Assembly: GCA_041667115.1 (NCBI GenBank)
Contig: JBAYFO010000031.1
Span: 1-41,120 of the forward strand
Reading direction: 5' to 3'
DNA length: 41,120 nt
DNA from: UBA1563 sp041667115
GTDB taxonomy: Bacteria; Bacteroidota; Ignavibacteria; Ignavibacteriales; Ignavibacteriaceae
Both the position numbers and the translations under genes were made by a program. Shown piece after piece: positions 7,767 through 16,509 of this stretch. Under the pieces are notes generated by a model. The model was not told the DNA's origin, made no database searches, and was given only the letters and a program-made list of their open reading frames with translations. Each line of letters opens with the position of its first letter. The stretch's first letter is position 1.

Positions 7767-10151
7767 TTAGTTATCTTTATTTAAATAGACAATAACAACA
7801 CAATCTTTTTTGTTTTGTGGGAGAACGAGATTTGATGTTTGCTCAACTCCGTCCACAATTATTTTCTGAACACCGTCCGATACGTGTGTTTCATTATTTA
7901 CTTTAATATGATAGATACAATTTCTAAAAACTCGCTTAACTGAAAATGAGTCCCATTCCTTAGGAATACATGGGTCAATCAGTAAACCGTTTTGTGTTGC
8001 GCGCACTCCTAGAATCCAATCGACAGTAACTTTAACAAACCAAGCTGCAGAACCGGTGTACCAGGTCCATCCACCCATTCCATAATTCGGAGAATCGGGA
8101 CCATCAATATTTCCCGGAGTAACAAAAGGTTCGGCAACATATTCATCCGGATTCATCCCGTTACAAATAGGGTTGAGTCTTCTATAAGCTTCATAAGCCC
8201 TAGGGCTGTCTTTAATCAAAGCATAAGCCCAAATTGCCCAGGTAGCGGCATGAGAATAAACTCCACCATTCTCTCTCCTCCCGGGAGCGTAACGTGAAAG
8301 GTATCCAATATATTTATCGGGAGTACTATACGCTGGAAAATGTAGAAGCGCTCCATTTTTTTTAAGTAAATATTTTCCAACTGTGTCCATTGCTAATTTT
8401 TGTTTTTCAAGTGGAGCTATTCCGCTAATTACCGACCACGTTTGAGGATTGAGCCATACAAACGCTTCTTGATTTTCTTTGCTTCCAATTTTTTCTCCTG
8501 AATCTTTTGTTGCGCCCCAAAACCACTTTCCATCCCAGGCGTAGTTATCGAAAGCTTTTTTTAATTCGTCCGCTTTGTTGTTGTAGAAGTTTGCTTTGTC
8601 ATTTTCATTTATTGTTTTTAAGACTGTAACAAATCTTTTAATTGTTAAAAAGAAAAATTCCGTAAGCCAGATTGATTCACCTTTCCATTCCAACCCAACA
8701 GCGCTTAATCCGTCATTCCAATCACCGGCACCAATGAGCGCTAAACCTCTATCACTTAACCGTGTTAATACCTTGTCAATCGCTTTAAGCGAATGTTCAA
8801 GAAGGCTTCCTTCTTTTTCCGAATTATAATAGGGCTCTCTCGATTGTAAAATCTCAAAGTTCCCGGTCTCATCAAGATAATGCGTAATAATGTACGGAAG
8901 CCAAAGGAGATCATCAGTCATTTCAGTTCGAAGCCCTGTTTCGGTTATCGGATGCCACCAATGAAGTACGACACCGTCTTCAAATTGATGTCTTGCATGA
9001 AGTCGAATTTGTTTTTCCGTTTTAGAAGGATCGATAGCTAAATAAACCAGACTATCCTGAAGTTGATCACGAAAACCAAATGCTCCACTCTGTTGATAAT
9101 ATGCAGTTCTAGCCCATAGTCGTCCGGCAATAGCTTGATACCGGAACCATTTATTTACAGCAAGATTCATCGCTTCATCGGGAGTTTCAATTTCTAAAGT
9201 TCCTAAGTACTTCTCCCAAAAAGTTTTTACTTCATCAAGTGAATTTGAAATTTTTTCTGAAGTATTAAATTTTTCAATAGAAGATTTTATCTCTCCTTTA
9301 TTTTCTTTCAACCCAAAATAGAATGCAGCTTGTTTGTGTGTGTTTAAGTCAATTTTCAAATCAATTTTAATTGTTCCTATTGAATCATTCCATTTTCCAA
9401 CTTTTTTTGTGAGTTTTCCGTTGCGTATTCCTTGTGGATTTTGGAGAGTATTATTCTGACCGATAAAGGATTCTTTATCTCCTTCATAGTCTGATATTTT
9501 AATATTCGATGCAATAAAACCAAAATAGTTATACTCAACATTCCAATGCCCCCGGTCTCCAAGAGGAATCTCCCACAATCTTTTTGTTCCAATCATGGCA
9601 TTTGCTGTTTCATCGAATTCAGTTTCAATAAAAGTTTTATGAAATTCTCTATGAAAATCAGCTGAAGACCCCAAACACCACTCAAAATATGAATAGATCG
9701 AGAGATCAATATTTTTTCCCGAATTATTCTCTATCTTGAAATCCCAAACTTCGAGTGTTTCATGCATCGGAACAAAAATAGTAAGCGTAATTTTTACTCT
9801 CTTAAACTCTGAAACAAAAACAGCATACCCAAATCCATAGCGGGCTTCGTAATAATCGAGGGGCGTTTTTACAATATTCCAGGTTGGACTCCAGACATCG
9901 CCCGTCCGATTATCTTTGATATAAAAATATTTTCCCCAATTATCTTGAATTAGATCTTGATGCCAACGGTTCAATCTGTTAAACTCAGAATGTGTTAGCC
10001 AGCTAAATCCCCCCCCGGTTTGTGAGAGAACCATTCCATAATCACCATTTGAAATAACATTTATCCATGGTTTTGGAGTAAATGGAGTCCTTATAATGTA
10101 TTCATTTCCGTCGGGAGAAAAGTTGCCATATTTCGTCGCAAAAGTATTCAT
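7767..10151 (-). CDS. GH94 glycoside phosphorylase (cellobiose-phosphorylase-like)
   Basis: A 794-residue GH94 inverting phosphorylase. These enzymes split a beta-glucosidic bond with inorganic phosphate, releasing alpha-sugar-1-phosphate. The N-terminal beta-sandwich begins with the family pattern EYIIRTPFTPKPWINVISNGDYG, and the (alpha/alpha)6 barrel follows. Motifs include SGAFGFRDQLQDSLVYL (355-371), TGLRTEMTDDLLWLPY (405-420), the general-acid region GAGDWNDGLS (474-483) and GRRENGGVYSHAATW. There is no signal peptide, so it is cytoplasmic. At about 800 residues it matches disaccharide phosphorylases (cellobiose, chitobiose, laminaribiose) rather than the roughly 1,100-residue 1,2-beta-oligoglucan phosphorylases. 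Linkage to GH144 makes sophorose-type substrates plausible. It lies 28 bp downstream of lacI and 73 bp upstream of the ATPase gene. Confidence 0.93.
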   Translation of the reverse strand: MNTFATKYGNFSPDGNEYIIRTPFTPKPWINVISNGDYGMVLSQTGGGFSWLTHSEFNRLNRWHQDLIQDNWGKYFYIKDNRTGDVWSPTWNIVKTPLDYYEARYGFGYAVFVSEFKRVKITLTIFVPMHETLEVWDFKIENNSGKNIDLSIYSYFEWCLGSSADFHREFHKTFIETEFDETANAMIGTKRLWEIPLGDRGHWNVEYNYFGFIASNIKISDYEGDKESFIGQNNTLQNPQGIRNGKLTKKVGKWNDSIGTIKIDLKIDLNTHKQAAFYFGLKENKGEIKSSIEKFNTSEKISNSLDEVKTFWEKYLGTLEIETPDEAMNLAVNKWFRYQAIAGRLWARTAYYQQSGAFGFRDQLQDSLVYLAIDPSKTEKQIRLHARHQFEDGVVLHWWHPITETGLRTEMTDDLLWLPYIITHYLDETGNFEILQSREPYYNSEKEGSLLEHSLKAIDKVLTRLSDRGLALIGAGDWNDGLSAVGLEWKGESIWLTEFFFLTIKRFVTVLKTINENDKANFYNNKADELKKAFDNYAWDGKWFWGATKDSGEKIGSKENQEAFVWLNPQTWSVISGIAPLEKQKLAMDTVGKYLLKKNGALLHFPAYSTPDKYIGYLSRYAPGRRENGGVYSHAATWAIWAYALIKDSPRAYEAYRRLNPICNGMNPDEYVAEPFVTPGNIDGPDSPNYGMGGWTWYTGSAAWFVKVTVDWILGVRATQNGLLIDPCIPKEWDSFSVKRVFRNCIYHIKVNNETHVSDGVQKIIVDGVEQTSNLVLPQNKKDCVVIVYLNKDN

Positions 10152-10179
10152 AAAATTAAGTTTTTGTATTGTAGAAAAA

Positions 10180-11181
10180 TTATTTTACCGAACCGCCAAT
10201 GATTAATTCAGTTGGCATAATAATATGTTCAAATTTATTTTTTTCGGATTTGATCATACGTTTAATAAGCGTTGTCGCCGCCTCTTTTCCCATATCAAAA
10301 ATAGGAATATGGGCAGTAGTTAAGCGTGGATTAAGAAATTGCGAGACAAAGATGTCATCAAAACCAACAACTCCGAAATCGATTGGAATTTTTAGACCTA
10401 ATTCTCTTGCAGTTACATAACAACCGATAGCCATCATATCGTTTGCTGCAAAAATGACTTCGGGTCTGTCTTGCATTTTAAGTAATTTATTACTTGCCGC
10501 TTGTCCACCGAAGGTTGTAAAATCTCCTCCAACGATCCAGTTTTTATTTAACTTAATTCCGTTATCTTCCAAGGCGTTTAAGTACCCACGCTGCCTTTGT
10601 ACAGCATCATTATTATCAAGTGGACCGGTGATATGGGCAATCTTTTTAATTTTTTTCGTGTTGATCAAATAATCAACTAAATAGTAAGCGCCATTATAAT
10701 TATCGATACTAATAGAATCGCATCTATCGAAATCTCTTTTCCCCGAAATAACAACAATAGGAAGATGATTAAGTTGAAGAATTTTTCTTATTTCATCGTC
10801 TATCGAAGGGGTCATCAGAATTATTCCACCGACAATTCCTTTACTCATAAAGTCAACTATCGCTTCTGCTGTTGAGCGTTTGCCGTGAGAACTTGTGACC
10901 ATCGTATAATATTTATTCAAATAACAAACTTCATCAACCCCATGAATGACTTCCATAAAAAACTCACCATAAATATCAGGCATAACCAAACCAATGATAT
11001 TCGATTTCTTTGTTACGAAACTTCTCGCCAACAAATTTGGATTGTAGTTTAATTTTTTTGCAAATGAAAGAACCTTATCTTTGGTTGCTTTTTTAACGCT
11101 TGGATCGTCATTCATCGCACGACTTACCGTGGCAGTAGATACTCCGCACTTCAGCGCTAATTCTTTAATTGTAATTGTCAT
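10180..11181 (-). CDS. LacI/GalR-family transcriptional regulator
   Basis: A 333-residue repressor. The N-terminal helix-turn-helix and hinge (TIKELALKCGVSTATVSRAM, residues 3-22, then NYNPNLLARSFVTKKS) are textbook LacI. A periplasmic-binding-protein-like sugar-sensing domain follows (IGLVMPDIYGEFFMEVIHGV, then FAANDMMAIGCYVTARELGLKIP and GVVGFDDIFVSQFLNPRLTT). It is the first gene of the minus-strand sugar operon. A LacI-type operator candidate at 11200-11213 lies 19 bp upstream of its start, suggesting autoregulation and control of the divergent gene. A perfect version at 16609-16622 extends the regulon to the CBM9-like gene. The inducer is probably the imported oligosaccharide, which is an inference. 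Confidence 0.95.
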   Translation of the reverse strand: MTITIKELALKCGVSTATVSRAMNDDPSVKKATKDKVLSFAKKLNYNPNLLARSFVTKKSNIIGLVMPDIYGEFFMEVIHGVDEVCYLNKYYTMVTSSHGKRSTAEAIVDFMSKGIVGGIILMTPSIDDEIRKILQLNHLPIVVISGKRDFDRCDSISIDNYNGAYYLVDYLINTKKIKKIAHITGPLDNNDAVQRQRGYLNALEDNGIKLNKNWIVGGDFTTFGGQAASNKLLKMQDRPEVIFAANDMMAIGCYVTARELGLKIPIDFGVVGFDDIFVSQFLNPRLTTAHIPIFDMGKEAATTLIKRMIKSEKNKFEHIIMPTELIIGGSVK

Positions 11182-11277
11182 AGTTTAAATTTATTTTAAT
11201 GTAATCGTTTTCATGTAAAGAAATTTATCAAATTAATCTGATTTTATCAAATTATAATAAAAAAAACTATCGGAAGG
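11182..11277. promoter_or_regulatory. Divergent lacI / 1059-residue-gene promoter region
   Basis: This 96-bp AT-rich gap separates the lacI operon from the divergent plus-strand gene. It contains the operator-like palindrome (11200-11213) and, nearer the plus-strand gene, two identical 12-bp direct repeats TTTATCAAATTA (about 11224-11235 and 11243-11254), spaced 19 bp start to start. A purine-rich GGAAGG sits at about 11272-11277. No -10/-35 pair could be assigned with confidence. Confidence 0.6.
11200..11213. promoter_or_regulatory. Probable LacI-family operator (degenerate copy)
   Basis: TGTAATCGTTTTCA matches the perfect palindrome at 16609-16622 at 12 of 14 positions and has the central CG typical of LacI/GalR-family operators. 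It is placed between lacI and the divergent secreted-enzyme gene, where binding could repress both. Confidence 0.7.
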
Positions 11278-14200
11278 ATGACCATGAATCAAACCAGGAT
11301 TACCGTCTACCTCTTTTTTTTACTTGCGCTAAATATTTACCCGCAGGCCGTAAATACTATAGATACTTTTGAAAATACTGAGAAATGGAAAGTGATAGCT
11401 TCGGATTTAGTTGAAGTGTCAACTGGCAATGCACAAGGAGTTTCAGGGAAATGTCTCAAACTTGATTATAACTTTGTAGGAGGATCCGGCTATGGCGGAA
11501 TACAGGGAGAGTTCCCCATTTCGCTTCCTTCTAATTATGAATTTTCGTTCTATATAAAAGCAACTTCTCCGAACAACAATCTAGAATTTAAACTCCTTGA
11601 CTCTACGGGCACAAGTGTCTGGTGGGTAATTTATCGAGATTACTCATTTCCAAAATATTGGGTAAAAATTAAAATTAAGCAAAGACATATTTCAAAAGCC
11701 TGGGGACCTGCACCGGAGTCCAAACCATCAAAAATTGATAAAATTGAATTCATGATTTCATCTGTGAATGGTGGGAAGGGAACAATTTTTATAGATAGTT
11801 TCACGCTTACACCAATAGATTCAGAAATCACACATACTTTAACACCCGAATTGTTCCAACCATTACTACATAATTCACATCCTGAGTATCTATTTGATAA
11901 GAACTTGGATACCGAGTATATTTTATCACATCAGAACGAAGATTCGATTCTTATTGATCTAGGTTCTGATCGAGAATTCGGCGGTTTAAAGATCGACTGG
12001 GGAAAAGATCAGTTCCCAAAAGAATTTTCCGTCTTTCTTTCCGAAAACAAAAACCACTGGGAGCAGATTTATAAAGTGAAAGATGGAAACGGAGGAACAA
12101 GTTTTATTCCTCTGCCTGAAGCAGAGGCACATTATATAAAATTAATTTTGAAAAAGCCTGGAAACGGAAATGGATTCGCAATTAAAGAGATCGAAATTTT
12201 GAACCTCGATTTTTCAGCAACGCGAAATAACATTTATAATAGAATTGCAAAAGAAAAGCCGAGGGGATTTTTCCCAAAATATTTTCTCGATGAAGCTTCT
12301 TACTTTACCGTTACGGGTGTTAATGGAGATAGAAGCGAGACTTTGATTAACGAGGAAGGGCAAGTTGAAGTCAACAAATCTTCATTTTCACTTGAACCGT
12401 TCATACATACCGGTAAAGAGTTCCTTACATGGAATGAAGCTAAAAATACTCAATCGCTTGAAGATGATTACCTCCCTATCCCGATCGTTAAACGGACTAC
12501 TGAAAAACTTGAACTTACTACCAAGATTTTTGCAGATGGCAAGTCGGGAAGTTCATTCTTGAATATAATTTATAAACTTAAAAATAGTTCAAAATTAAAA
12601 CAAAGCGGGAGGGTCTATTTTGCGGTTCGTCCATTTCAAGTAAACCCGTCTTACCAATTTCTAAATAATTCGGGCGGTGTATCAAGAATTGCATCAATTG
12701 ATTGTAAAGACGATAAGGTAGTAATTGATAATGACAAATCGATTTATCCTTTGCTTAAACCCGACAATTTCGGTGCGATCGATTTTGATAGAGGTGATAT
12801 TGTTGATTTTATTTCTCAGAATCAACTTCCGGAAGCGACAAAAATAAAAGATAACCACGGACTTGCTTCTGCGGCATTTGCCTACGACTATACTTTGAAT
12901 CCCGGAGAAGTAAAATTTTATTACTTTATCGTTCCATTCTATAACTCAGATTTGGTTCTTCCACACTTCAATTCTGACCTGAGAAGGAATCAATTCATAA
13001 AAACAAAATTGAATACCGTAAAAAAGTTTTGGGAGGAAAAATTAAATGTCATCGACATCAAACTGCCCCCGAAATATCAAAAATGGATAAATACACTGCG
13101 AACGACATTAGCATATATTCTAATAAATCGTGATAGCGTTGGTATACAGCCAGGCTCACGTTCTTACGAACGATCATGGATACGCGACGGCTCATTAACT
13201 TCTTCCGCTTTACTAAAACTCGGGATAAGAGAAGAAGTAAAAGATTTTATTAATTGGTATTCCTCTTATCAATTTGCAAACGGAAAAGTTCCGTGCGTGG
13301 TTGATCGTCGCGGAGCCGACCCGGTTCCGGAAAACGACAGCCACGGACAATTAATTTATTTGATTAACCAATATTATTTATTTACAAAAGACACAAGCTT
13401 TCTCCGAACTAAATTTGAGAACGTGGTGCGTGCAGTTGATTATATTGAATACTTAACAAAGCAAAGATCAACGAGTACTTACAAATCGGTTGACTTGCTA
13501 AAAGCATTTTATGGACTGCTTCCAGAGTCGATAAGTCATGAAGGTTACTCTGAAAAACCGATGCATTCTTACTGGGATGATTTTTTTGCAATCAAAGGTT
13601 TGAAAGATGCTGTGGATATCGCATCTGTCCTGGGTGAAAAAGAGTACGAGAAAAAATTTATTTCTTTGCGGGATGAATTCTCAAAAAATCTTTATCATTC
13701 ATTAAACCTGACAATAAAAAATCACATGATTGACTACATCCCGGGGTGTGTAGAATTAGGGGATTTTGATGCTACGTCAACCTCAATCGCTCTCTATCCA
13801 TGCAACGAAAAGAGAAACTTGCCGCAACCTTTCCTTGATAATACTTTTAATCACTATTTTGATTTTTTTACTAAACGAAGAGATGATCCTTCTTTTTACT
13901 GGATCAATTATACTCCATATGAGTTAAGAACAGTTGGTGCATTTATTTTCTTAAATCAACCGGAAAGAGCCCGTGCTCTGCTTGATTTTTTCTTTAAAGA
14001 TCAACGTCCTCCAGGATGGAATCATTGGGCGGAAGTCGTTTGGAAAGATCCGAAAACAGCCCGCTTCATTGGCGATATGCCGCATACATGGGTTGGTTCC
14101 GATTTCATTTCTTCATTACGATCATTCTTTGTCTATGAAGATGAGTCAAATAAATCACTTGTTCTCGGCGCCGGAATTCTGCCGGAATGGCTTGAATCAA

Positions 14201-14457
14201 CAGAGGGAATTAGTTGCAATAATTTACAAACTTATTACGGAACAATTTCCTATTCGATCAAACGAAATAAAGATAAGTCATTCGACATTCTTATTGATGG
14301 AAAGATGAAAATACCTGATGGTGGTATCGTTCTGAAGAAGTTACCTTTAACAAGTCTACCTACCAAAATTGTTATTAATGGAAACGAACACAAATTTTCA
14401 CCATCAGAAGACATAACAATTTCCAAATTTCCGTCAAGAATCAAAATAATTTATTGA
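11278..14457 (+). CDS. Large secreted protein: ligand-binding domain, F5/8 (discoidin)-like domain and putative (alpha/alpha)6 glycosidase module
   Basis: A 1,059-residue secreted protein, the only complete plus-strand gene. The signal peptide is residues 1-23 (VYLFFLLALNIYPQ). The ATG at 11284 is the better start, because GGAAGG then lies about 7 bp upstream. Residues 25-185 look like a CBM11/CIA30-type beta-sandwich, 190-311 like an F5/8C (discoidin) domain (LIDLGSDREFGGLKIDWG), and 590-960 like an (alpha/alpha)6 barrel. Conserved-looking acidic motifs are ERSWIRDGS (631-639), ENDSHGQ (685-691), HSYWDDFFA (about 762-770), NHWAEVVW and GDMPHTWVGSDF. I do not recognise a characterised GH family. 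There is no T9SS tail, so it may stay periplasmic. Divergent from lacI, it is probably co-regulated and works on the same glycan. Confidence 0.82.
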   Translation: MTMNQTRITVYLFFLLALNIYPQAVNTIDTFENTEKWKVIASDLVEVSTGNAQGVSGKCLKLDYNFVGGSGYGGIQGEFPISLPSNYEFSFYIKATSPNNNLEFKLLDSTGTSVWWVIYRDYSFPKYWVKIKIKQRHISKAWGPAPESKPSKIDKIEFMISSVNGGKGTIFIDSFTLTPIDSEITHTLTPELFQPLLHNSHPEYLFDKNLDTEYILSHQNEDSILIDLGSDREFGGLKIDWGKDQFPKEFSVFLSENKNHWEQIYKVKDGNGGTSFIPLPEAEAHYIKLILKKPGNGNGFAIKEIEILNLDFSATRNNIYNRIAKEKPRGFFPKYFLDEASYFTVTGVNGDRSETLINEEGQVEVNKSSFSLEPFIHTGKEFLTWNEAKNTQSLEDDYLPIPIVKRTTEKLELTTKIFADGKSGSSFLNIIYKLKNSSKLKQSGRVYFAVRPFQVNPSYQFLNNSGGVSRIASIDCKDDKVVIDNDKSIYPLLKPDNFGAIDFDRGDIVDFISQNQLPEATKIKDNHGLASAAFAYDYTLNPGEVKFYYFIVPFYNSDLVLPHFNSDLRRNQFIKTKLNTVKKFWEEKLNVIDIKLPPKYQKWINTLRTTLAYILINRDSVGIQPGSRSYERSWIRDGSLTSSALLKLGIREEVKDFINWYSSYQFANGKVPCVVDRRGADPVPENDSHGQLIYLINQYYLFTKDTSFLRTKFENVVRAVDYIEYLTKQRSTSTYKSVDLLKAFYGLLPESISHEGYSEKPMHSYWDDFFAIKGLKDAVDIASVLGEKEYEKKFISLRDEFSKNLYHSLNLTIKNHMIDYIPGCVELGDFDATSTSIALYPCNEKRNLPQPFLDNTFNHYFDFFTKRRDDPSFYWINYTPYELRTVGAFIFLNQPERARALLDFFFKDQRPPGWNHWAEVVWKDPKTARFIGDMPHTWVGSDFISSLRSFFVYEDESNKSLVLGAGILPEWLESTEGISCNNLQTYYGTISYSIKRNKDKSFDILIDGKMKIPDGGIVLKKLPLTSLPTKIVINGNEHKFSPSEDITISKFPSRIKIIY

Positions 14458-14460
14458 CAC

Positions 14461-14498
14461 AAAAAAAGCCGGTTAAGGAATTTCACCCTAACCGGCTT
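14461..14498 (-). terminator. Rho-independent terminator between convergent genes
   Basis: AAGCCGGTTA pairs with TAACCGGCTT (14466-14475 with 14489-14498) around a short loop, extended inward with one mismatch. On the minus strand it is followed by seven Ts (14467-14461), so it terminates the 661-residue gene. On the plus strand the tail is weak (ATAACAAC), although the same stem may also slow transcription of the 1059-residue gene. Confidence 0.88.
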
Positions 14499-14523
14499 AT
14501 AACAACAATTCAGGAGAGAAGAA

Positions 14524-16509
14524 TTATTTTAATAATGTCATGATCTTGTTTGCTGTGAAAGCAGCGCCCTGAGCTGGAATTGCATTAATCTGATAGACAT
14601 ACAATCCACTTGCAAGTTTTGAAGCATTAAATTCTACTTTGTGAACACCTGCAGCATAACTTCCTTCAACGATATTGGCAACTTCTCTTCCCAACATATC
14701 AAATACTTTTATAGCAACTTTTGCATCGCTTGCTAAAGAAAATTGCATTGTGGTTGTTGGGTTAAAAGGATTCGGATAGTTCTGTGATAAAGCAAATGTA
14801 GAAGGAGTGGTCCCTTGTACCTCAACTATATCGGAATATTTGTATGAACCGCCAAAATCAATCTGACATAAGCGATAGTAATATTTTCCGGAAGTTGTGG
14901 AAGCATCTACAAAACGATATTGTTGTATCGAAGTAGATGTCCCTTTGCCATCAACGAAACCTAGTGTACTAAACGTTTTGTTATCAGAGCTTTTTTGGAC
15001 TTCAAAACCTTTATTATTGGTTTCAGTAGCAGTAGACCATTTTAATTCAACACCGCTTTGTGTTGCGTTAGCGCTAAATGAAGTTAATTCAACAGGGACA
15101 ACATTGTTAAGCTTAATTTGTCTGTTGGTTGGACCCCATTCAGAACCCCACCATTGTTTGAAATAAACGCCGCTCGCTCCCCATGGATCACCGGAAACAC
15201 TATAATTATCCGGATCAAAAATTACAACCATTAAATCTAATGCTGCCGGAGCTGTTGAAAAACCAAGTTTATCTAAATGGATTACCATTTCAGCAATGTA
15301 TCCGTTATCAACTGAAGCTGAATCGTAAATTGTACCATTAACAACTCCTTTACCCTCAAAAGATAAGGCTGGTGCACCATCATTACCTAGTTCCCAATCT
15401 CCTAATACATTTTTACGAACGTAAAATTTGAATTCTTGATCTGTACCGGCAGCGTCTTTAATTTTCATGAACACACCGTCACCTTCCCAATCAAATTTAC
15501 AAACTTGTTTGTCATCTGATTGAAGTGAGACATAAAGATCCAGTCCATTCTGAAGGAATCTAACATTTGTGGTTGATTGATCTGTATAATTACCTTTTAC
15601 AACCCATCCAAAAGTAGGCGAATTTGCATCTCCTGTAGCAACTCCTCCATACTTAAACATTAAATAGGGATATGATTTGCTCCAGTCCGCTTCATTAAGT
15701 ACACCATCTATAGTAATTACACCTGTAGTAGGAAAAACATTTATTGAAGCCGGATCAACATTGGCTACACTGTTGTTAAGAGTAATTTGTCTGTCATTAC
15801 CCCATTCACTGCCCCACCATTGTTTGAAATAACTTCCACTGGCTCCCCATGGGTCGCCGGAAACACTAAAGTTATCAGGATCAAAAATATTGATATTAAT
15901 ATTCAAGAATGAAGGGGCTGTCACAAAGCCAATTTTGTCTAAATGAACTACCATTTCAGCGGTGTAACCGGTATCAACTGAAGCCGAATCGTAAATTGTA
16001 CCTTTGACAATTCCAATGCCTTCAAAAGACCCGGCGGGGGCACCATCATTGCCAAGTTCCCAATCTCCTAAAACATTTTTACGAACATAAAATTTGAATT
16101 CTTGATCTGCACCGGCAGCGTCTTTAATTTTCATGAACATACCGTCACCTTCCCAATCAAATTTACAAACTTGTTTGTCATCTGATTGAAGTGAGATATA
16201 AAGGTCTAACCCGTTTTGCAAGAAACGAACTTTAGTAATGGAGGAATCGGTATAAGGAGCTTTAACAACGGCATCACCGGTTGGAGTCCTTCCAATACCA
16301 TCATAATTAACTGCATTTTTCCCAAAGAGAAGGTAGGGATAAGGTTTACTCCAATCTGCTTCATTAAGAACTCCGTCTACGGTAATTACACCTGAGGTAG
16401 GATAAACCGAGAACGTTGCCGGGTCAGCAGTTTGGGCTTTTAAATTACTGCATGTTAAAAGCAGTAAGACGAACGCGAAGAAACTGAACTTGTAAAGTGT
16501 GAGTTTCAT
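14524..16509 (-). CDS. Secreted protein with two CBM9-like domains and a T9SS sorting domain
   Basis: A 661-residue protein. The signal peptide ends near residue 26 (TCSNLKAQ). Two copies of a CBM9/DOMON-like sugar-binding domain occupy about 27-250 and 250-470, each starting VITVDGVLNEADWSK and containing YISLQSDDKQVCKFDWEGDG and DPDNFSVSGDPWGASG. A beta-sandwich linker region (VELTSFSANATQSGVELKWSTATETNNKGFEVQ) and the T9SS type-A tail (about 575-661, NYPNPFNPTTTMQFSL) follow. The two domains repeat at 222 residues and are nearly identical at DNA level. No catalytic module is seen, so it probably binds glycan at the cell surface. The perfect LacI-type operator 100 bp upstream ties it to the sugar operon. 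Confidence 0.86.
   Translation of the reverse strand: MKLTLYKFSFFAFVLLLLTCSNLKAQTADPATFSVYPTSGVITVDGVLNEADWSKPYPYLLFGKNAVNYDGIGRTPTGDAVVKAPYTDSSITKVRFLQNGLDLYISLQSDDKQVCKFDWEGDGMFMKIKDAAGADQEFKFYVRKNVLGDWELGNDGAPAGSFEGIGIVKGTIYDSASVDTGYTAEMVVHLDKIGFVTAPSFLNININIFDPDNFSVSGDPWGASGSYFKQWWGSEWGNDRQITLNNSVANVDPASINVFPTTGVITIDGVLNEADWSKSYPYLMFKYGGVATGDANSPTFGWVVKGNYTDQSTTNVRFLQNGLDLYVSLQSDDKQVCKFDWEGDGVFMKIKDAAGTDQEFKFYVRKNVLGDWELGNDGAPALSFEGKGVVNGTIYDSASVDNGYIAEMVIHLDKLGFSTAPAALDLMVVIFDPDNYSVSGDPWGASGVYFKQWWGSEWGPTNRQIKLNNVVPVELTSFSANATQSGVELKWSTATETNNKGFEVQKSSDNKTFSTLGFVDGKGTSTSIQQYRFVDASTTSGKYYYRLCQIDFGGSYKYSDIVEVQGTTPSTFALSQNYPNPFNPTTTMQFSLASDAKVAIKVFDMLGREVANIVEGSYAAGVHKVEFNASKLASGLYVYQINAIPAQGAAFTANKIMTLLK
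15150..16420 (-). repeat. 666-bp tandem intragenic duplication (CBM9-like domains)
   Basis: The two domain copies in the 661-residue gene are offset by exactly 666 nt: the run beginning at 15423 recurs at 16089, and the CCATGG near 15183 recurs near 15849. One identical block is about 55 nt long. Near-identity over synonymous positions implies recent duplication or gene conversion. Confidence 0.85.
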
